A DNA stretch of 30,592 nucleotides from a bacterium (lineage in GTDB: Bacteria > Vulcanimicrobiota > Vulcanimicrobiia > Vulcanimicrobiales > SCRA01), in the NCBI GenBank assembly GCA_004298675.1, contig SCRI01000042.1, forward strand, positions 1-30,592, in the 5' to 3' direction. Positions 22,590-30,592 of this stretch are shown here, one piece after another. The first letter of the stretch is position 1; each line of letters begins with the position of its first letter. The notes beneath the pieces were generated by a model. It was not told the origin of the DNA. It saw only the letters and a list, made by a program, of their open reading frames with translations, and did not search any database. Both the position numbers and the translations under genes were made by a program.

Positions 22590-23909
22590 CTAGGAGAACT
22601 GGCCGCGCGTCTCGGGCGCGATGGACGAACCGATCAACAGCAGGATCGCCATCGCCGACAGGAAGATCGTGAGACTTAGCGGGATCCCCGCCACGCTGCC
22701 CGCGAGTACCGTGACGAACGTCGGCATCATCCCGCCGATCGCGAAGCCGATGTTCCATGAGAGGCCCGTCCCGCTGGAGCGGATCGCTGTGGGAAAACGT
22801 TCATTGAGGAAGACGAGCACGGGTGCGTAGGCGGCGTTGCCTAGAGCCGTCAAGATCACGGCGTAGGTCGTGATGGCACCCGTGTCCGAAGGTCCGAGTA
22901 CCGCCAAACGGTGGTACGCGATCGGAATCACAAAGAGGCTGATGATCGCCACCGTGATCAGCGTTGCCTTGCGTCCGAATATCTCGCTGAGGTGTCCGAC
23001 CAGCGTGGAGACGATGATGACGACGAGCGAGAGCCAGATCAGGATGTGACCGGCGACGGGCTTGGGTAGATGGTTGATCTTGGCGAGAAACGCCGGCAGA
23101 TACCCAGACGTCAGGTAATACATCGCGCCTGCGCCGATCGTGATGAGCAGATTCACGGTCACGATACCGGCGTATTTGCGCGAGAACACTTCGCGTACGG
23201 GTGCCTTGGCGGTGCCTTTACCGCGTTCTTGCTGCGCCCACAGCGGCGATTCCTCGACCGCGCGGAAGATGAAGAAGCTCAGTACCGCGCTGATGAGCGC
23301 GGAGAAGAACATGAAGCGCCATCCCCAAACGGCGAATGCCGGCCCCGGGAAGACGAGCGACACGATCAGAAAGACGACGGAGGCGAAGAGGCCGCCGACG
23401 CCGGCTCCGCCGCCGCCGATGAGGCCTGAAAGCATGCCTCTCCACTTCGGTGCGATCGTCTCCGTGCCGATCGTGTGCGTGGAAGCGACCACGCCACCCA
23501 CGAACACGCCTTGCACCAGCCTGAGCATCAGGAAGAGCACCGGCGCCGCCAAGCCGACCACGGCCATGGTCGGCAGCGCGCCGAGCAGTGCGGTTGCGAT
23601 GCCGACGCCAAAGACCGCGACAATCATCGCGCGCTTGCGTCCGTGCTTGTCGGCGTAGCTCCCAAACACGGCGGAGCCCACGGGGCGCATGAGGAGCGTA
23701 AACGCAAACGACGCGTACACGGCGGCTAGCGTGAGTGTCGGCGAGCTGGTCGGAAAGAAGAGCGGTCCGATCGTCGGCGCGATGTAGAGCAGAATAAAGA
23801 GGTCGAAGAGATCGAGCGACCACGCGAAGATCGACGCGAGCGACGCGGCCCATATTTGACCCGGACTAATCGGCGTCGCATCCGATGCCGAGAGCGATGT
23901 AGCGGTCAT
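22590..23909 (-). CDS. MFS transporter of the metabolite:H+ symporter (MHS) type
   Basis: This 439-residue, 12-segment membrane protein has the MHS/sugar-porter landmarks FAWSLDLFDLFILLYIAPTIGPLFFP in segment 1, RPVGSAVFGSYADKHGRKRAMI in the first conserved loop, and RLVQGVFVGGVVAS in segment 4. The second half has LVGHLSEIFGRKATLI. Relatives import organic acids such as shikimate, oxoglutarate or aromatic acids. ATG 23909 is preceded by GGAGGAG at nine bases; a GTG at 23927 is less likely. It is divergent from the second IclR gene and probably imports the acid processed by the hydroxylase/ligase operon, as MFS transporters do in furoate clusters. Confidence 0.92.
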   Translation of the reverse strand: MTATSLSASDATPISPGQIWAASLASIFAWSLDLFDLFILLYIAPTIGPLFFPTSSPTLTLAAVYASFAFTLLMRPVGSAVFGSYADKHGRKRAMIVAVFGVGIATALLGALPTMAVVGLAAPVLFLMLRLVQGVFVGGVVASTHTIGTETIAPKWRGMLSGLIGGGGAGVGGLFASVVFLIVSLVFPGPAFAVWGWRFMFFSALISAVLSFFIFRAVEESPLWAQQERGKGTAKAPVREVFSRKYAGIVTVNLLITIGAGAMYYLTSGYLPAFLAKINHLPKPVAGHILIWLSLVVIIVSTLVGHLSEIFGRKATLITVAIISLFVIPIAYHRLAVLGPSDTGAITTYAVILTALGNAAYAPVLVFLNERFPTAIRSSGTGLSWNIGFAIGGMMPTFVTVLAGSVAGIPLSLTIFLSAMAILLLIGSSIAPETRGQFS

Positions 23910-24004
23910 GCGAGTATGCTCCTCCACAAAAATGCTGCGCGAGAGGGCGCCCGGCCGCAGGAACCGTTGGCGGCACCCTGAATTGTTCCTCTGTGAGAGA
24001 AATC

Positions 24005-24021
24005 GTTTCTATGACAGAAAC
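24005..24021. promoter_or_regulatory. Candidate IclR-type operator overlapping the regulator's start codon
   Basis: GTTTCT and AGAAAC form perfect six-base arms around a five-base centre (GTTTCTATGACAGAAAC). A further AGAAA half-site (23998-24002) lies just upstream, so AGAAA-TCG-TTTCT is itself a 13-base palindrome. Known IclR-family boxes have the same GAAA/TTTC character. Binding here would block the regulator's own translation start region and could touch the divergent MFS promoter. A wider AGGAAC/GTTCCT pair (23959-23964, 23985-23990) lies in the same gap. Confidence 0.4.
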
Positions 24022-24817
24022 ACCGGAGCAGAACCGCTTCCAGCCGCTGGAGTCGGTGGAGCGGCTGTTGGACATTCTCGAAACGTTGACGGAGCACGGC
24101 GAGCCCATGGGCGTGAGCGAGTGCGCACGCGCCACCGGTGTGAATAAGAGCACGGTCTACCGTATGCTGGCAACGCTCGAGCAACGCGGCTACATGGTGA
24201 AGGATCCGCTGACGGACCGTTACCAGATGAGCGCGCGCGTCAAGCACCTCGGTCTCCAGGCGGTGCCGTCGGCCGGCTTGGTCGAGCGCGCGCACGAGCG
24301 TCTAGTCGCGTTGCGCGATGCCACGAGCGAAACGGTGCACCTCACGGTCTATCAGGGCGGCGGCATCGCGAAGTACGTCGATCGCGTGGAGAGTACCCAG
24401 CCGGTGCGCAGCTCCTCGCTCGTTGGCACCTGCGTGCCCGCTACCAGCACGTCCACGGGCAAGCTGCTGCTGGCGCACCAGAGCGACGCGGAGATCGGCC
24501 AGGTGTGCAGTGCGCTCAAGCGTTACACCAAGCTGAGCATCACGTCGGCGGCGGGGATGCGGGCGGAGCTGGAACGGATACGCCGCTCCGGCATCGCCAT
24601 TAACCGCGGTGAGTACCGGCAGGAGGTCTGCGGTGTCGCGGTTGGGATTCACGATGCCCAAGGCAAGGTGGTCGCCGCGGTCGGTCTGTGCATCCCGCAA
24701 TTCCGCTTCACCAAGAGCGCCTTACCGGGTCAGGTCAAGCAGCTGCGGAGCACCGCCGCCACGATTGAGGAAGATCTAGGCCACGCGCCGGCGCGCGCGA
24801 TGGCGCAGGGAGTCTAA
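24011..24817 (+). CDS. IclR-family transcriptional regulator
   Basis: This regulator of about 268 residues has an N-terminal winged helix-turn-helix (SVERLLDILETLTEHGEPMGVSECARATGVNKSTVYRMLATLEQRGYMVKD). An IclR effector domain follows, with PATSTSTGKLLLAH and the conserved GIAINRGEYRQEVCGVAVGI stretch. I prefer ATG 24011; GTG 23993 is an in-frame alternative with no ribosome-binding site. The gene sits between the divergent MFS gene and, four bases downstream, the large subunit of the second hydroxylase. It is the obvious pathway-specific regulator and is probably co-transcribed with the operon, so it likely controls its own synthesis. Confidence 0.92.
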   Translation: MTETPEQNRFQPLESVERLLDILETLTEHGEPMGVSECARATGVNKSTVYRMLATLEQRGYMVKDPLTDRYQMSARVKHLGLQAVPSAGLVERAHERLVALRDATSETVHLTVYQGGGIAKYVDRVESTQPVRSSSLVGTCVPATSTSTGKLLLAHQSDAEIGQVCSALKRYTKLSITSAAGMRAELERIRRSGIAINRGEYRQEVCGVAVGIHDAQGKVVAAVGLCIPQFRFTKSALPGQVKQLRSTAATIEEDLGHAPARAMAQGV

Positions 24818-24820
24818 AGC

Positions 24821-27235
24821 ATGATTGAGTCGCCGCCGCGGATACGGCCGCAGCGTTGGATCGGAGAGGCCGTTCCGCGCAAGGAGGACCCCGCGCTGCT
24901 GACGGGAGCCGGGCGCTTCATCGATGATCTCGATCCCTTCCCTAACACCTATCATGCCGCCATTCTGCGCAGTCCCCACGCGCATGCGCGCATCCTCTCC
25001 GTTGACGCGGCGCGGGCACTGGCGCTCGATGGCGTGAAGGCGGTGCTGACGGGCGCGCGGGTAGCGGAGATCTCCAAGCCGTTTCATGCCGGCATCTCGG
25101 AGCCGGTGCACTTCTACCCCATCGCCGTCGGCAAAGTGCGCTACGTTGGCGAGCCGGTGGCGGTGGTGGTGGCGCGTGACCGCTACATCGCCGAGGATGC
25201 TCTCGATCTGATCGAGGTCGAGTACGAGCGCTTGGAGCCCGTCGTCGAAATCGATCGCGCACTAGAGCGCGACTCCGCCCCACTGCACGAGAACGTCGGC
25301 TCCAACGTGGTGCACGAGCGCTCGTTCGTGTACGGTGACGTCGACGGTGCCTTCGCCGCTGCCGAGGATGTGATCAAGGCAACCTTCCGCTTCCCCAAGT
25401 ATGCCTCCACACCCATCGAAACCTACGGCGTCATCGCGCACTACCAGCGCGGGACCGATACCTACGCCATCCACGCCAACTTCCAAGGCCCCTTCGTGCT
25501 GCACACGTTGCTGGCGGCGGCGCTGCGCGTGCCGGGCAACCGCGTGCGCGTACTGGTGCCGCCGGACATCGGCGGGAGCTATGGCATCAAAGCGCTGCTC
25601 TACCCGTACATGGCGCTCATTGCGCTCGCCAGTAAGGAGAGCGGCGTCCCGGTACGCTGGATCGAGGATCGCCTGGAGCACCTCTGCGCGTCTTCCAGTC
25701 TGACCGATCGCCTCACTAAGGTGCAGGCGGCGGTGTTGCGCGACGGTACGGTGCTCGCGCTGCGCCTGGACCATGTCGACAACGTGGGCGCCTACGTGCG
25801 CGCTCCGGAGCCGGCCTGCCTCTACCGCATGCACGGCACCAGCACGGGTGCCTATCGCATTCCCGCCATCGCCATTCACAACCGGCTCGTCACCACCAAT
25901 AAGCTGCCGACGGGTCTCAACCGCGGCTACGGCGGGCAGGAGCACTACTTCGCGCTCGAGCGCACGATGGCGCTGATCGCCAAGCGGCTGCAGCTCGACC
26001 GTCTCGACGTCGTGCGCCGCAATCTCGTGCACGCCGACGAATTTCCGTACCGCGCTCCAGCCGGTTCGGTACTCGACAGCGGCGACTATCAGGCCGCACT
26101 CGACGAGGCGCTGCGCCTGGCCGAATACGGGAAGCTGCTGGCGGCGCGCGACCGTGCGCGCGCACAAGGGCGCTGCGCCGGCGTTGGCCTCGCCTGCGTG
26201 GTCGAGCCGTCAGGCTCGAGCATGGGCTACATTACCATCGCGCTGCCGCTCGAGCAGCGCAAGAAATCGCTCCCGAAATCGGGCGCGGCGGAGGCGGTGA
26301 CGGTGGCGCTCGATCCCACCGGCGCGATCACCGTGCGCTTAGGGACGGCCCCGCAGGGGCAGGGCCACCAGACCGTGGCCGCGCAGATCGTCGCTGAAGA
26401 GTTGGGCGTGTCGCTCGAGAGTATCGAAGTCATCGCCGAGGTCGACACGCAGACCAGCCCCTGGACGATCGCGTCGGGTACCTACTCCAGCCGGTTCGCG
26501 CCCATCGCCGCCGTGGCGGTGCAGTCGGCGGCGCGCAAAGTGGCCATGAAGCTACGTGCCATCGCCGCGCAAGAGTGCGGCGTGCCCGCCGACGACGTCG
26601 AACTAGCCGAGGGCCTGGCGATCCCGCGCGGAGAGCGCGCCAAAGCGATCCCGATCAAGCGTCTAGCGGGCCTCGCGCACTGGAATCCCTTGGCGTTGCC
26701 CGCCGGACTGGAGCCGGGCGTCTACGAGACCGCCTACTACTCCGTGCCGATTCTCGAAGCGCCGGACGATCAGGATCGCGTCAACTCCTCGGCTGTGTAC
26801 GGCTTCGTCGCGGACATCTGCCTGCTGGAGGTGGATCGCGACACCGGAAAGATCGATATTCAGCGCTACGTCTCGGTGCACGATACCGGCCGCATGCTCA
26901 ACCCGTTACTGGCAGAGGGTCAGATTCGCGGCGGATTCGCGCACGGGCTTGGCGGCGCGCTGATGGAGGAGATCGTCTACGACGAGAGCGGCGCGCTGCT
27001 CTCCGGCACATTCGCGGATTATCTCTGCCCCACCGCGGCGGAGATTCCGCCGCTGCAGATCGGTCATGTGGACACGCCCTCGCCGTTCACGCCGCTCGGC
27101 GCCAAGGGCATCGGCGAGGGTAACTCGATGAGCGTCCCCGTGACGATCGCCAATGCGGTAGCCGACGCGCTCGGCATCGACGACGTCACGCTGCCGCTCA
27201 CGCCGCGCCGTGTTTGGGAGCTTGCGCAACGATGA
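24821..27235 (+). CDS. Molybdopterin-binding large subunit of a second xanthine oxidase-family hydroxylase (furoyl-CoA dehydrogenase-like?)
   Basis: This 804-residue catalytic subunit has PPDIGGSYGIK at 247-257 (a GGSYGIK variant of the usual GGFGxK loop), NRGYGGQE at 367-374, PQGQGHQT, and the base glutamate E766 in AKGIGEGNS. The opening IGEAVPRKEDPALLTGAGRFIDDL is typical of the family. The active-site loop lacks the cysteine of CO dehydrogenase. The operon adds a CoxG-like protein, FAD and 2Fe-2S subunits and an acyl-CoA ligase, so the substrate may be an aryl- or heteroaryl-CoA. This is the arrangement expected for 2-furoyl-CoA dehydrogenase (HmfABC with HmfD). That specific assignment is inference; other heteroaromatic acyl-CoA or acid hydroxylases fit too. 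Confidence 0.9.
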   Translation: MIESPPRIRPQRWIGEAVPRKEDPALLTGAGRFIDDLDPFPNTYHAAILRSPHAHARILSVDAARALALDGVKAVLTGARVAEISKPFHAGISEPVHFYPIAVGKVRYVGEPVAVVVARDRYIAEDALDLIEVEYERLEPVVEIDRALERDSAPLHENVGSNVVHERSFVYGDVDGAFAAAEDVIKATFRFPKYASTPIETYGVIAHYQRGTDTYAIHANFQGPFVLHTLLAAALRVPGNRVRVLVPPDIGGSYGIKALLYPYMALIALASKESGVPVRWIEDRLEHLCASSSLTDRLTKVQAAVLRDGTVLALRLDHVDNVGAYVRAPEPACLYRMHGTSTGAYRIPAIAIHNRLVTTNKLPTGLNRGYGGQEHYFALERTMALIAKRLQLDRLDVVRRNLVHADEFPYRAPAGSVLDSGDYQAALDEALRLAEYGKLLAARDRARAQGRCAGVGLACVVEPSGSSMGYITIALPLEQRKKSLPKSGAAEAVTVALDPTGAITVRLGTAPQGQGHQTVAAQIVAEELGVSLESIEVIAEVDTQTSPWTIASGTYSSRFAPIAAVAVQSAARKVAMKLRAIAAQECGVPADDVELAEGLAIPRGERAKAIPIKRLAGLAHWNPLALPAGLEPGVYETAYYSVPILEAPDDQDRVNSSAVYGFVADICLLEVDRDTGKIDIQRYVSVHDTGRMLNPLLAEGQIRGGFAHGLGGALMEEIVYDESGALLSGTFADYLCPTAAEIPPLQIGHVDTPSPFTPLGAKGIGEGNSMSVPVTIANAVADALGIDDVTLPLTPRRVWELAQR

Positions 27236-27675
27236 TTGGTGAAGGCAGCATCGAGCTTGCCGGTGGACAGGAATCCATCTATCAGGCCCTGTTGGATCCG
27301 CAGTTGCTGCGGCGAGCCATCCCGGGCTGCCGCGACTTCGAGGAGCGTGGCGATTCCCGCTACGCGGCCGTCATGGAGGCGGGCGTGGGGCCCATCAAGG
27401 GCACCTTCAAAGCCACCGTGGCGGTGACGGATCAGCAGCCGCCGCAAAGTTACGCGCTGCAAGTGGAGGGGCAGGGCGCACCCGGCAGCGTCTTCGGACG
27501 CATCTCGATTTCGCTCGCGCCTTCCACTGCCGGCCAGACCCGCTTACACTACGTCTACGACGTCAGCGTTAGCGGAAAGATCGCGATGGTGGGTCAACGC
27601 ATGCTGGATGCGGCGGCAAAGATGGTGGCGGCGCAGTTCTTCAAACGTCTGCACGAGGAGTTGGCGGCCCGATGA
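27232..27675 (+). CDS. CoxG-like SRPBCC-fold protein (second copy)
   Basis: This 147-residue homologue of the CoxG family has the SRPBCC pattern (GSIELAGGQESIYQALLDPQLLRRAIPGCRDFEERGDSRYAAVMEAGVGPIKGTFKATV) and a C-terminal helix ending QFFKRLHEELAAR. It lies between the large and FAD subunits with four-base ATGA overlaps at both ends, so it is made stoichiometrically with the hydroxylase. This suggests a partner or membrane-tethering role. The protein at 19077-19544 is a divergent paralogue that shares the IEGCRDLQERGDGTY/IPGCRDFEERGDSRY landmark. Confidence 0.86.
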   Translation: MIGEGSIELAGGQESIYQALLDPQLLRRAIPGCRDFEERGDSRYAAVMEAGVGPIKGTFKATVAVTDQQPPQSYALQVEGQGAPGSVFGRISISLAPSTAGQTRLHYVYDVSVSGKIAMVGQRMLDAAAKMVAAQFFKRLHEELAAR

Positions 27676-28544
27676 AACCGGCGCGTTTCGATTACTACCT
27701 GCCCGCTACGCTCGACGAAGCATTGGATGCGCTGCACGAGTTGGGTGACGACGTCAAGGTGCTCGCCGGCGGTCAGTCGCTGGTGCCCATGCTCAACATG
27801 CGCCTGGCACAGCCCGCCGCGCTGCTCGATATCAACGCGCTACGCGAGCTCGACACCATCACGCGCGAGAACGGCGCACTGCGCGTGGGCGCCACCGTTC
27901 GCCAGGGCACGTTGGAGCGCTCCCCGGAGGCGCTCAGCGAGGTCCCGCTTCTAGCCCAGGCGTTGCCGCTGATCGGGCATTGGCAGACCCGCAATCGCGG
28001 CACGCTCTGCGGCTCCCTGGCACATGCGGACCCCAGCGCCGAGCTGCCACTGCTCTTGACCGTGCTCGGAGGGTCGGTCGAGGTGCGCTCCACACGCGGC
28101 TCGCGCACCGTCGCGGCCGGCGATCTGTTCGCATCGTACTTCACGACCGCGCTCGAGCCCGATGAGCTGATCGTCACTGCCAATCTCCCACTCGCGCGGC
28201 CGCGCCGCCGCTATGCTTTTCAAGAGTTCGCACAGCGTCATGGGGACTTCGCCCTCGCCGCGGTAGCCTGTGCGGTAGAGCTGGACGAAAGCGGGCGGAT
28301 CTCGCACCTTGCGCTGGCTTTGGGCGGCGCGGGCGAGATGCCGCTGCTGGTCGAGACGGCCGACATGCTGGGCACCGAGCTTACGGCCGCCGCCGTTGCG
28401 ACACTCGCAGAGCGCGCCTGGGCCGGGTGCGATCCGCCTAACGACCACCATGCCAGTGCCGCCTTCCGGCGACAACTCGTGCGGACGCTGACCAGCCGCA
28501 TGCTGACGGCGTTCGCGCAGCCCCAGGAGCAGCTCGTCCGATGA
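27672..28544 (+). CDS. FAD-binding (medium) subunit of the second molybdenum hydroxylase
   Basis: This 290-residue CoxM-type flavoprotein has the first FAD loop AGGQSLVPMLNMRL at 32-45 and the second TRNRGTLCGSLAHADPSAELP at 106-126, both with consensus residues, then the C-terminal CO_deh_flav_C domain. It contains only three cysteines and no extra 4Fe-4S loop. The enzyme is therefore not of the 4-hydroxybenzoyl-CoA reductase type, which carries such an insertion. ATGA overlaps join it to the CoxG-like gene before and the 2Fe-2S gene after. Confidence 0.94.
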   Translation: MKPARFDYYLPATLDEALDALHELGDDVKVLAGGQSLVPMLNMRLAQPAALLDINALRELDTITRENGALRVGATVRQGTLERSPEALSEVPLLAQALPLIGHWQTRNRGTLCGSLAHADPSAELPLLLTVLGGSVEVRSTRGSRTVAAGDLFASYFTTALEPDELIVTANLPLARPRRRYAFQEFAQRHGDFALAAVACAVELDESGRISHLALALGGAGEMPLLVETADMLGTELTAAAVATLAERAWAGCDPPNDHHASAAFRRQLVRTLTSRMLTAFAQPQEQLVR

Positions 28545-29041
28545 TCACACATAAAGCCGCTGAGCGCGCCGCCATCTCCCTGACGCTAGACGGCGTCCAC
28601 GTCAAGGAAGAGGCGCCTGCGCGCATGTTGCTCTCGGATTTCCTACGGCAGACCTGTGGTAAGACCGAGGTGCACGTGGGCTGCGAGCACGGCGTCTGCG
28701 GCGCCTGCACCGTGCGCGTGGACGGGCGTCCGGTGCGCAGTTGTCTGATGTTCGCGGTGCAGGCCGACGGCCACAACGTTGACACCGTGGCCAGCCTCGG
28801 CTCTAGAGACGAGCTCTCGCCGCTGCAACGCAGCTTTCACGAGCACCATGCCCTGCAGTGCGGCTTCTGCACCCCCGGCATCCTGAACTCGGCGCAGGTG
28901 TTTCTGGAGGAGCACCCCGACCCCAGCGAGCGCGAGGTGGTGGAGATGCTCTGCGGGCACCTCTGCCGCTGCACCGGTTACCGGGCCATCGTCGACGCGG
29001 TGCTCGATTGCGCTCGTGCTGGAAAGGATGAAACGCCGTGA
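28541..29041 (+). CDS. 2Fe-2S subunit of the second molybdenum hydroxylase
   Basis: This 166-residue two-cluster ferredoxin-like subunit uses C48, C53, C56 and C68 for the first cluster (CEHGVCGACT) and C107, C110, C142 and C144 for the second (QCGFCTPG and CRCTGY). It links the molybdenum subunit and the FAD subunit. It overlaps the FAD-subunit stop by four bases (ATGA) and the ligase start by four bases (GTGA). All cluster ligands are present, so the complex should be functional. Confidence 0.95.
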   Translation: MITHKAAERAAISLTLDGVHVKEEAPARMLLSDFLRQTCGKTEVHVGCEHGVCGACTVRVDGRPVRSCLMFAVQADGHNVDTVASLGSRDELSPLQRSFHEHHALQCGFCTPGILNSAQVFLEEHPDPSEREVVEMLCGHLCRCTGYRAIVDAVLDCARAGKDETP

Positions 29042-30570
29042 ATTTAGGTCTGTCCTTCCTAGCGTCGGCAGAGCGCGATCCCGGCCGCATCGCCATCGTC
29101 GACGGACCGCTGCGTTTGACGTATGCCGCCTGGCTCGAGCGCATCCGGCACGTCGCCGGCGGCCTGCGGCGTTTGGGCCTGTCACCCGGACAACGCCTCC
29201 TGGTCGTGCTCAAGAACGGCGAGCCGATGACCACGCTGTACTGGGCCTGTCAGACCATCGGAGCGGTCTTCGCGCCGGTGAACTGGCGTTTGGGGCGCAA
29301 CGAGTTCGCCTACGTGCTGCGCGACGCCGCGCCGGTTGCCGTCGTCTACGAGCGGGCCAGCGCGGAGTTGGGGGAGCTGGCACGAGTGCAAGGATTACCG
29401 GCGCTCGCGGTGGACGGCGACGCTGCGGGTCCGGAGTCGTACGCCGCGCTGCTGGGAGCGCCGCAGGTCCCGGGAGAGGTGATCTCTGACGATCGCACCT
29501 CCTTGCTGCTCTATACATCCGGGACGACCGGCCGGCCCAAAGGTGTCCCGCGCTCGCATCGTGCCGAGCGCGCGGCGGCCGTGGCGCATGTGGCGCAGAA
29601 TCGTTACGGGCGCGATGAAGTTACGCTGGGTGTGATGCCGCTCTACCATACGATGGGCGTGCGCTCGCTGATTGCGATGGCGCTGCTCGGCGGCACCTTC
29701 GTGGCGCTGCCGCAGTTCCGTGCGCGCGAGGCGCTGGAAGCCATCGAGCGCGAGCGCGTCACCAACCTCTACCTCGCGCCTACGCTCTACTTCGATCTGG
29801 TCAATCTCCCGGCGATCGCCACGCACGATCTACGCTCGCTGCGCAAGCTCGGTTACGCCGGCGCGCCGATGACGCCCAGCCTGGTGGAGCGCTGTTTCGA
29901 GGTGTTCCAGCCCGAGATCTTCGTCAACCACTATGGCTCGACGGAGATCTACACGTTCTCGATCTACGACCGTCTGCGCGAAAAACCCGGCTGCGCGGGC
30001 CGCGCCGGATTGAACGAGCGCCTGCGCGTCGTGCGCATCGACGCTACCGGCCCCAACGACGTCGCACCGCCTGGGGAGTCCGGCGAGATCATCGTCGAGC
30101 TGACCTCCGACGAGGCCTTCCAGGGCTATTGGCATCGCCCCGATGCCGACGAGCGCGCGCTACGCAGCGGGTGGTACTTCACCGGCGATCTCGGCCGCAT
30201 CGATAACGACGGTGACTTGTTCGTCGTGGGCCGCGTCGACGACATGATCATTAGCGGTGGCGAGAACGTCTTTCCCGTCGAGGTGGAAGACGTGCTTGCA
30301 CGCCATCCCGGCGTGGCGCGCGTGGCCGTCATCGGCGTCGCCGACGAGCGCCTAGGTCAGCGTATCGTTGCCTACGTGGAACCGTCCGCGCACGTGTCCT
30401 CTTCTGAGGAGCTCGATGGTTTCTGCGTGGACAGCGGCATGACCACGTTCAAGCGTCCCCGTGATTACGTGTTCGTCAAGAGCCTGCCGGTCTCGCCGTC
30501 GGGCAAGATCCTACGAAACAAGCTGCGCTCGGGTGAGTTCGAGCGCCTGACTCAGGAGAGTATACGATGA
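29038..30570 (+). CDS. AMP-forming acyl-CoA ligase (possibly furoyl-CoA or other heteroaryl/aryl-CoA synthetase)
   Basis: This 510-residue ANL-superfamily ligase makes an acyl-CoA from an acid, ATP and CoA. The phosphate loop is YTSGTTGRPKG at 159-169; the adenylate-binding NHYGSTEIYTF, YFTGDLGRIDNDGDLFVVGRVDDMIISGGENVFPVEVE hinge region and the catalytic lysine K490 (SPSGKILRNKL) are intact. The HYGSTEI segment and overall pattern are closer to benzoate/chlorobenzoate-type ligases than to long-chain fatty acid ligases, so an aromatic or heteroaromatic acid is likely. The GTG start overlaps the 2Fe-2S stop by four bases. Tight linkage to a molybdenum hydroxylase is the pattern of HmfD in furoate degradation. 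The acid specificity cannot be read from the sequence by eye. Confidence 0.9.
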   Translation: MNLGLSFLASAERDPGRIAIVDGPLRLTYAAWLERIRHVAGGLRRLGLSPGQRLLVVLKNGEPMTTLYWACQTIGAVFAPVNWRLGRNEFAYVLRDAAPVAVVYERASAELGELARVQGLPALAVDGDAAGPESYAALLGAPQVPGEVISDDRTSLLLYTSGTTGRPKGVPRSHRAERAAAVAHVAQNRYGRDEVTLGVMPLYHTMGVRSLIAMALLGGTFVALPQFRAREALEAIERERVTNLYLAPTLYFDLVNLPAIATHDLRSLRKLGYAGAPMTPSLVERCFEVFQPEIFVNHYGSTEIYTFSIYDRLREKPGCAGRAGLNERLRVVRIDATGPNDVAPPGESGEIIVELTSDEAFQGYWHRPDADERALRSGWYFTGDLGRIDNDGDLFVVGRVDDMIISGGENVFPVEVEDVLARHPGVARVAVIGVADERLGQRIVAYVEPSAHVSSSEELDGFCVDSGMTTFKRPRDYVFVKSLPVSPSGKILRNKLRSGEFERLTQESIR

Positions 30571-30592
30571 CCCTCTGCCAGGACCGCGAGTA
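30567..30592 (+). CDS. Start of a further operon gene (partial, product unknown)
   Basis: An ATG overlapping the ligase stop by four bases begins a reading frame MTLCQDRE that runs off the right edge. CAGGAG lies just upstream. Eight codons are too few to assign a family. If the operon is furoate-like, a crotonase-fold 2-oxoglutaroyl-CoA hydrolase (HmfE) would be expected here. Confidence 0.6.

Noticed and set aside
24821-29041. 4-hydroxybenzoyl-CoA reductase
   Set aside because: The FAD subunit has only three cysteines and no extra 4Fe-4S insertion, which that enzyme requires.
1-30592. tRNA, rRNA, riboswitch or CRISPR features
   Set aside because: No cloverleaf, rRNA-like stretch, known riboswitch core or regularly spaced short repeat was seen. 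The gaps between genes are too short to hide most of these.

Overview
This is a gene-dense, high-GC bacterial window made almost entirely of catabolic and transport genes. Neighbouring genes in an operon usually overlap by four bases (ATGA or GTGA), GTG starts are common, and no gap exceeds about 180 bases. I see no rRNA, tRNA, CRISPR array, transposase or phage gene. The content (Liv-type ABC uptake, IclR and GntR/FCD regulators, MFS symporters, two molybdenum hydroxylases, CaiB-type CoA transferase, acyl-CoA ligase) suggests a soil or plant-associated heterotroph that oxidises small organic or heteroaromatic acids. I cannot name the phylum from sequence alone.

Region 1 (1-9243). A Liv-type ABC transporter (binding protein, LivH, partial LivM) runs leftward. 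An IclR regulator and a tightly packed operon run rightward: dihydropyrimidinase/hydantoinase-like amidohydrolase, CoA transferase III, CitE/HpcH-type lyase, metal-dependent cyclase-family hydrolase and MmgE/PrpD. The order suggests uptake of a cyclic amide or imide, ring opening, CoA activation and C-C cleavage. The two transcription units diverge from one compact pair of face-to-face promoters whose -10 boxes overlap (2739-2792).

Region 2 (9240-21500). A leftward operon encodes an enol-lactonase-like alpha/beta hydrolase, a CoxG-like protein, the FAD, molybdopterin and 2Fe-2S subunits of a molybdenum hydroxylase, then (after an interruption) an MFS transporter and a GntR/FCD regulator. The interruption is a segment of about 4 kb (11362-15322) carrying a second ABC binding protein, a Zn-alcohol dehydrogenase and an aldehyde dehydrogenase. 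It is flanked by 87-bp direct repeats, 85/87 identical, that duplicate the junction between the 2Fe-2S gene and the MFS gene, and sampled lines in it have lower GC. Divergent to this operon, from a second pair of interlocked promoters (20455-20493), run an RraA-family aldolase/decarboxylase and a RidA-family deaminase.

Region 3 (21510-30592). An aldo/keto reductase and an MHS-like MFS transporter run leftward. An IclR regulator and a second, differently ordered molybdenum hydroxylase operon run rightward: large subunit, CoxG-like, FAD subunit, 2Fe-2S subunit, acyl-CoA ligase and the first codons of another gene. Hydroxylase plus ligase plus a following gene matches the logic of the 2-furoate (hmfABCDE) pathway, in which the ligase makes furoyl-CoA and the hydroxylase oxidises it. 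That assignment is inference.
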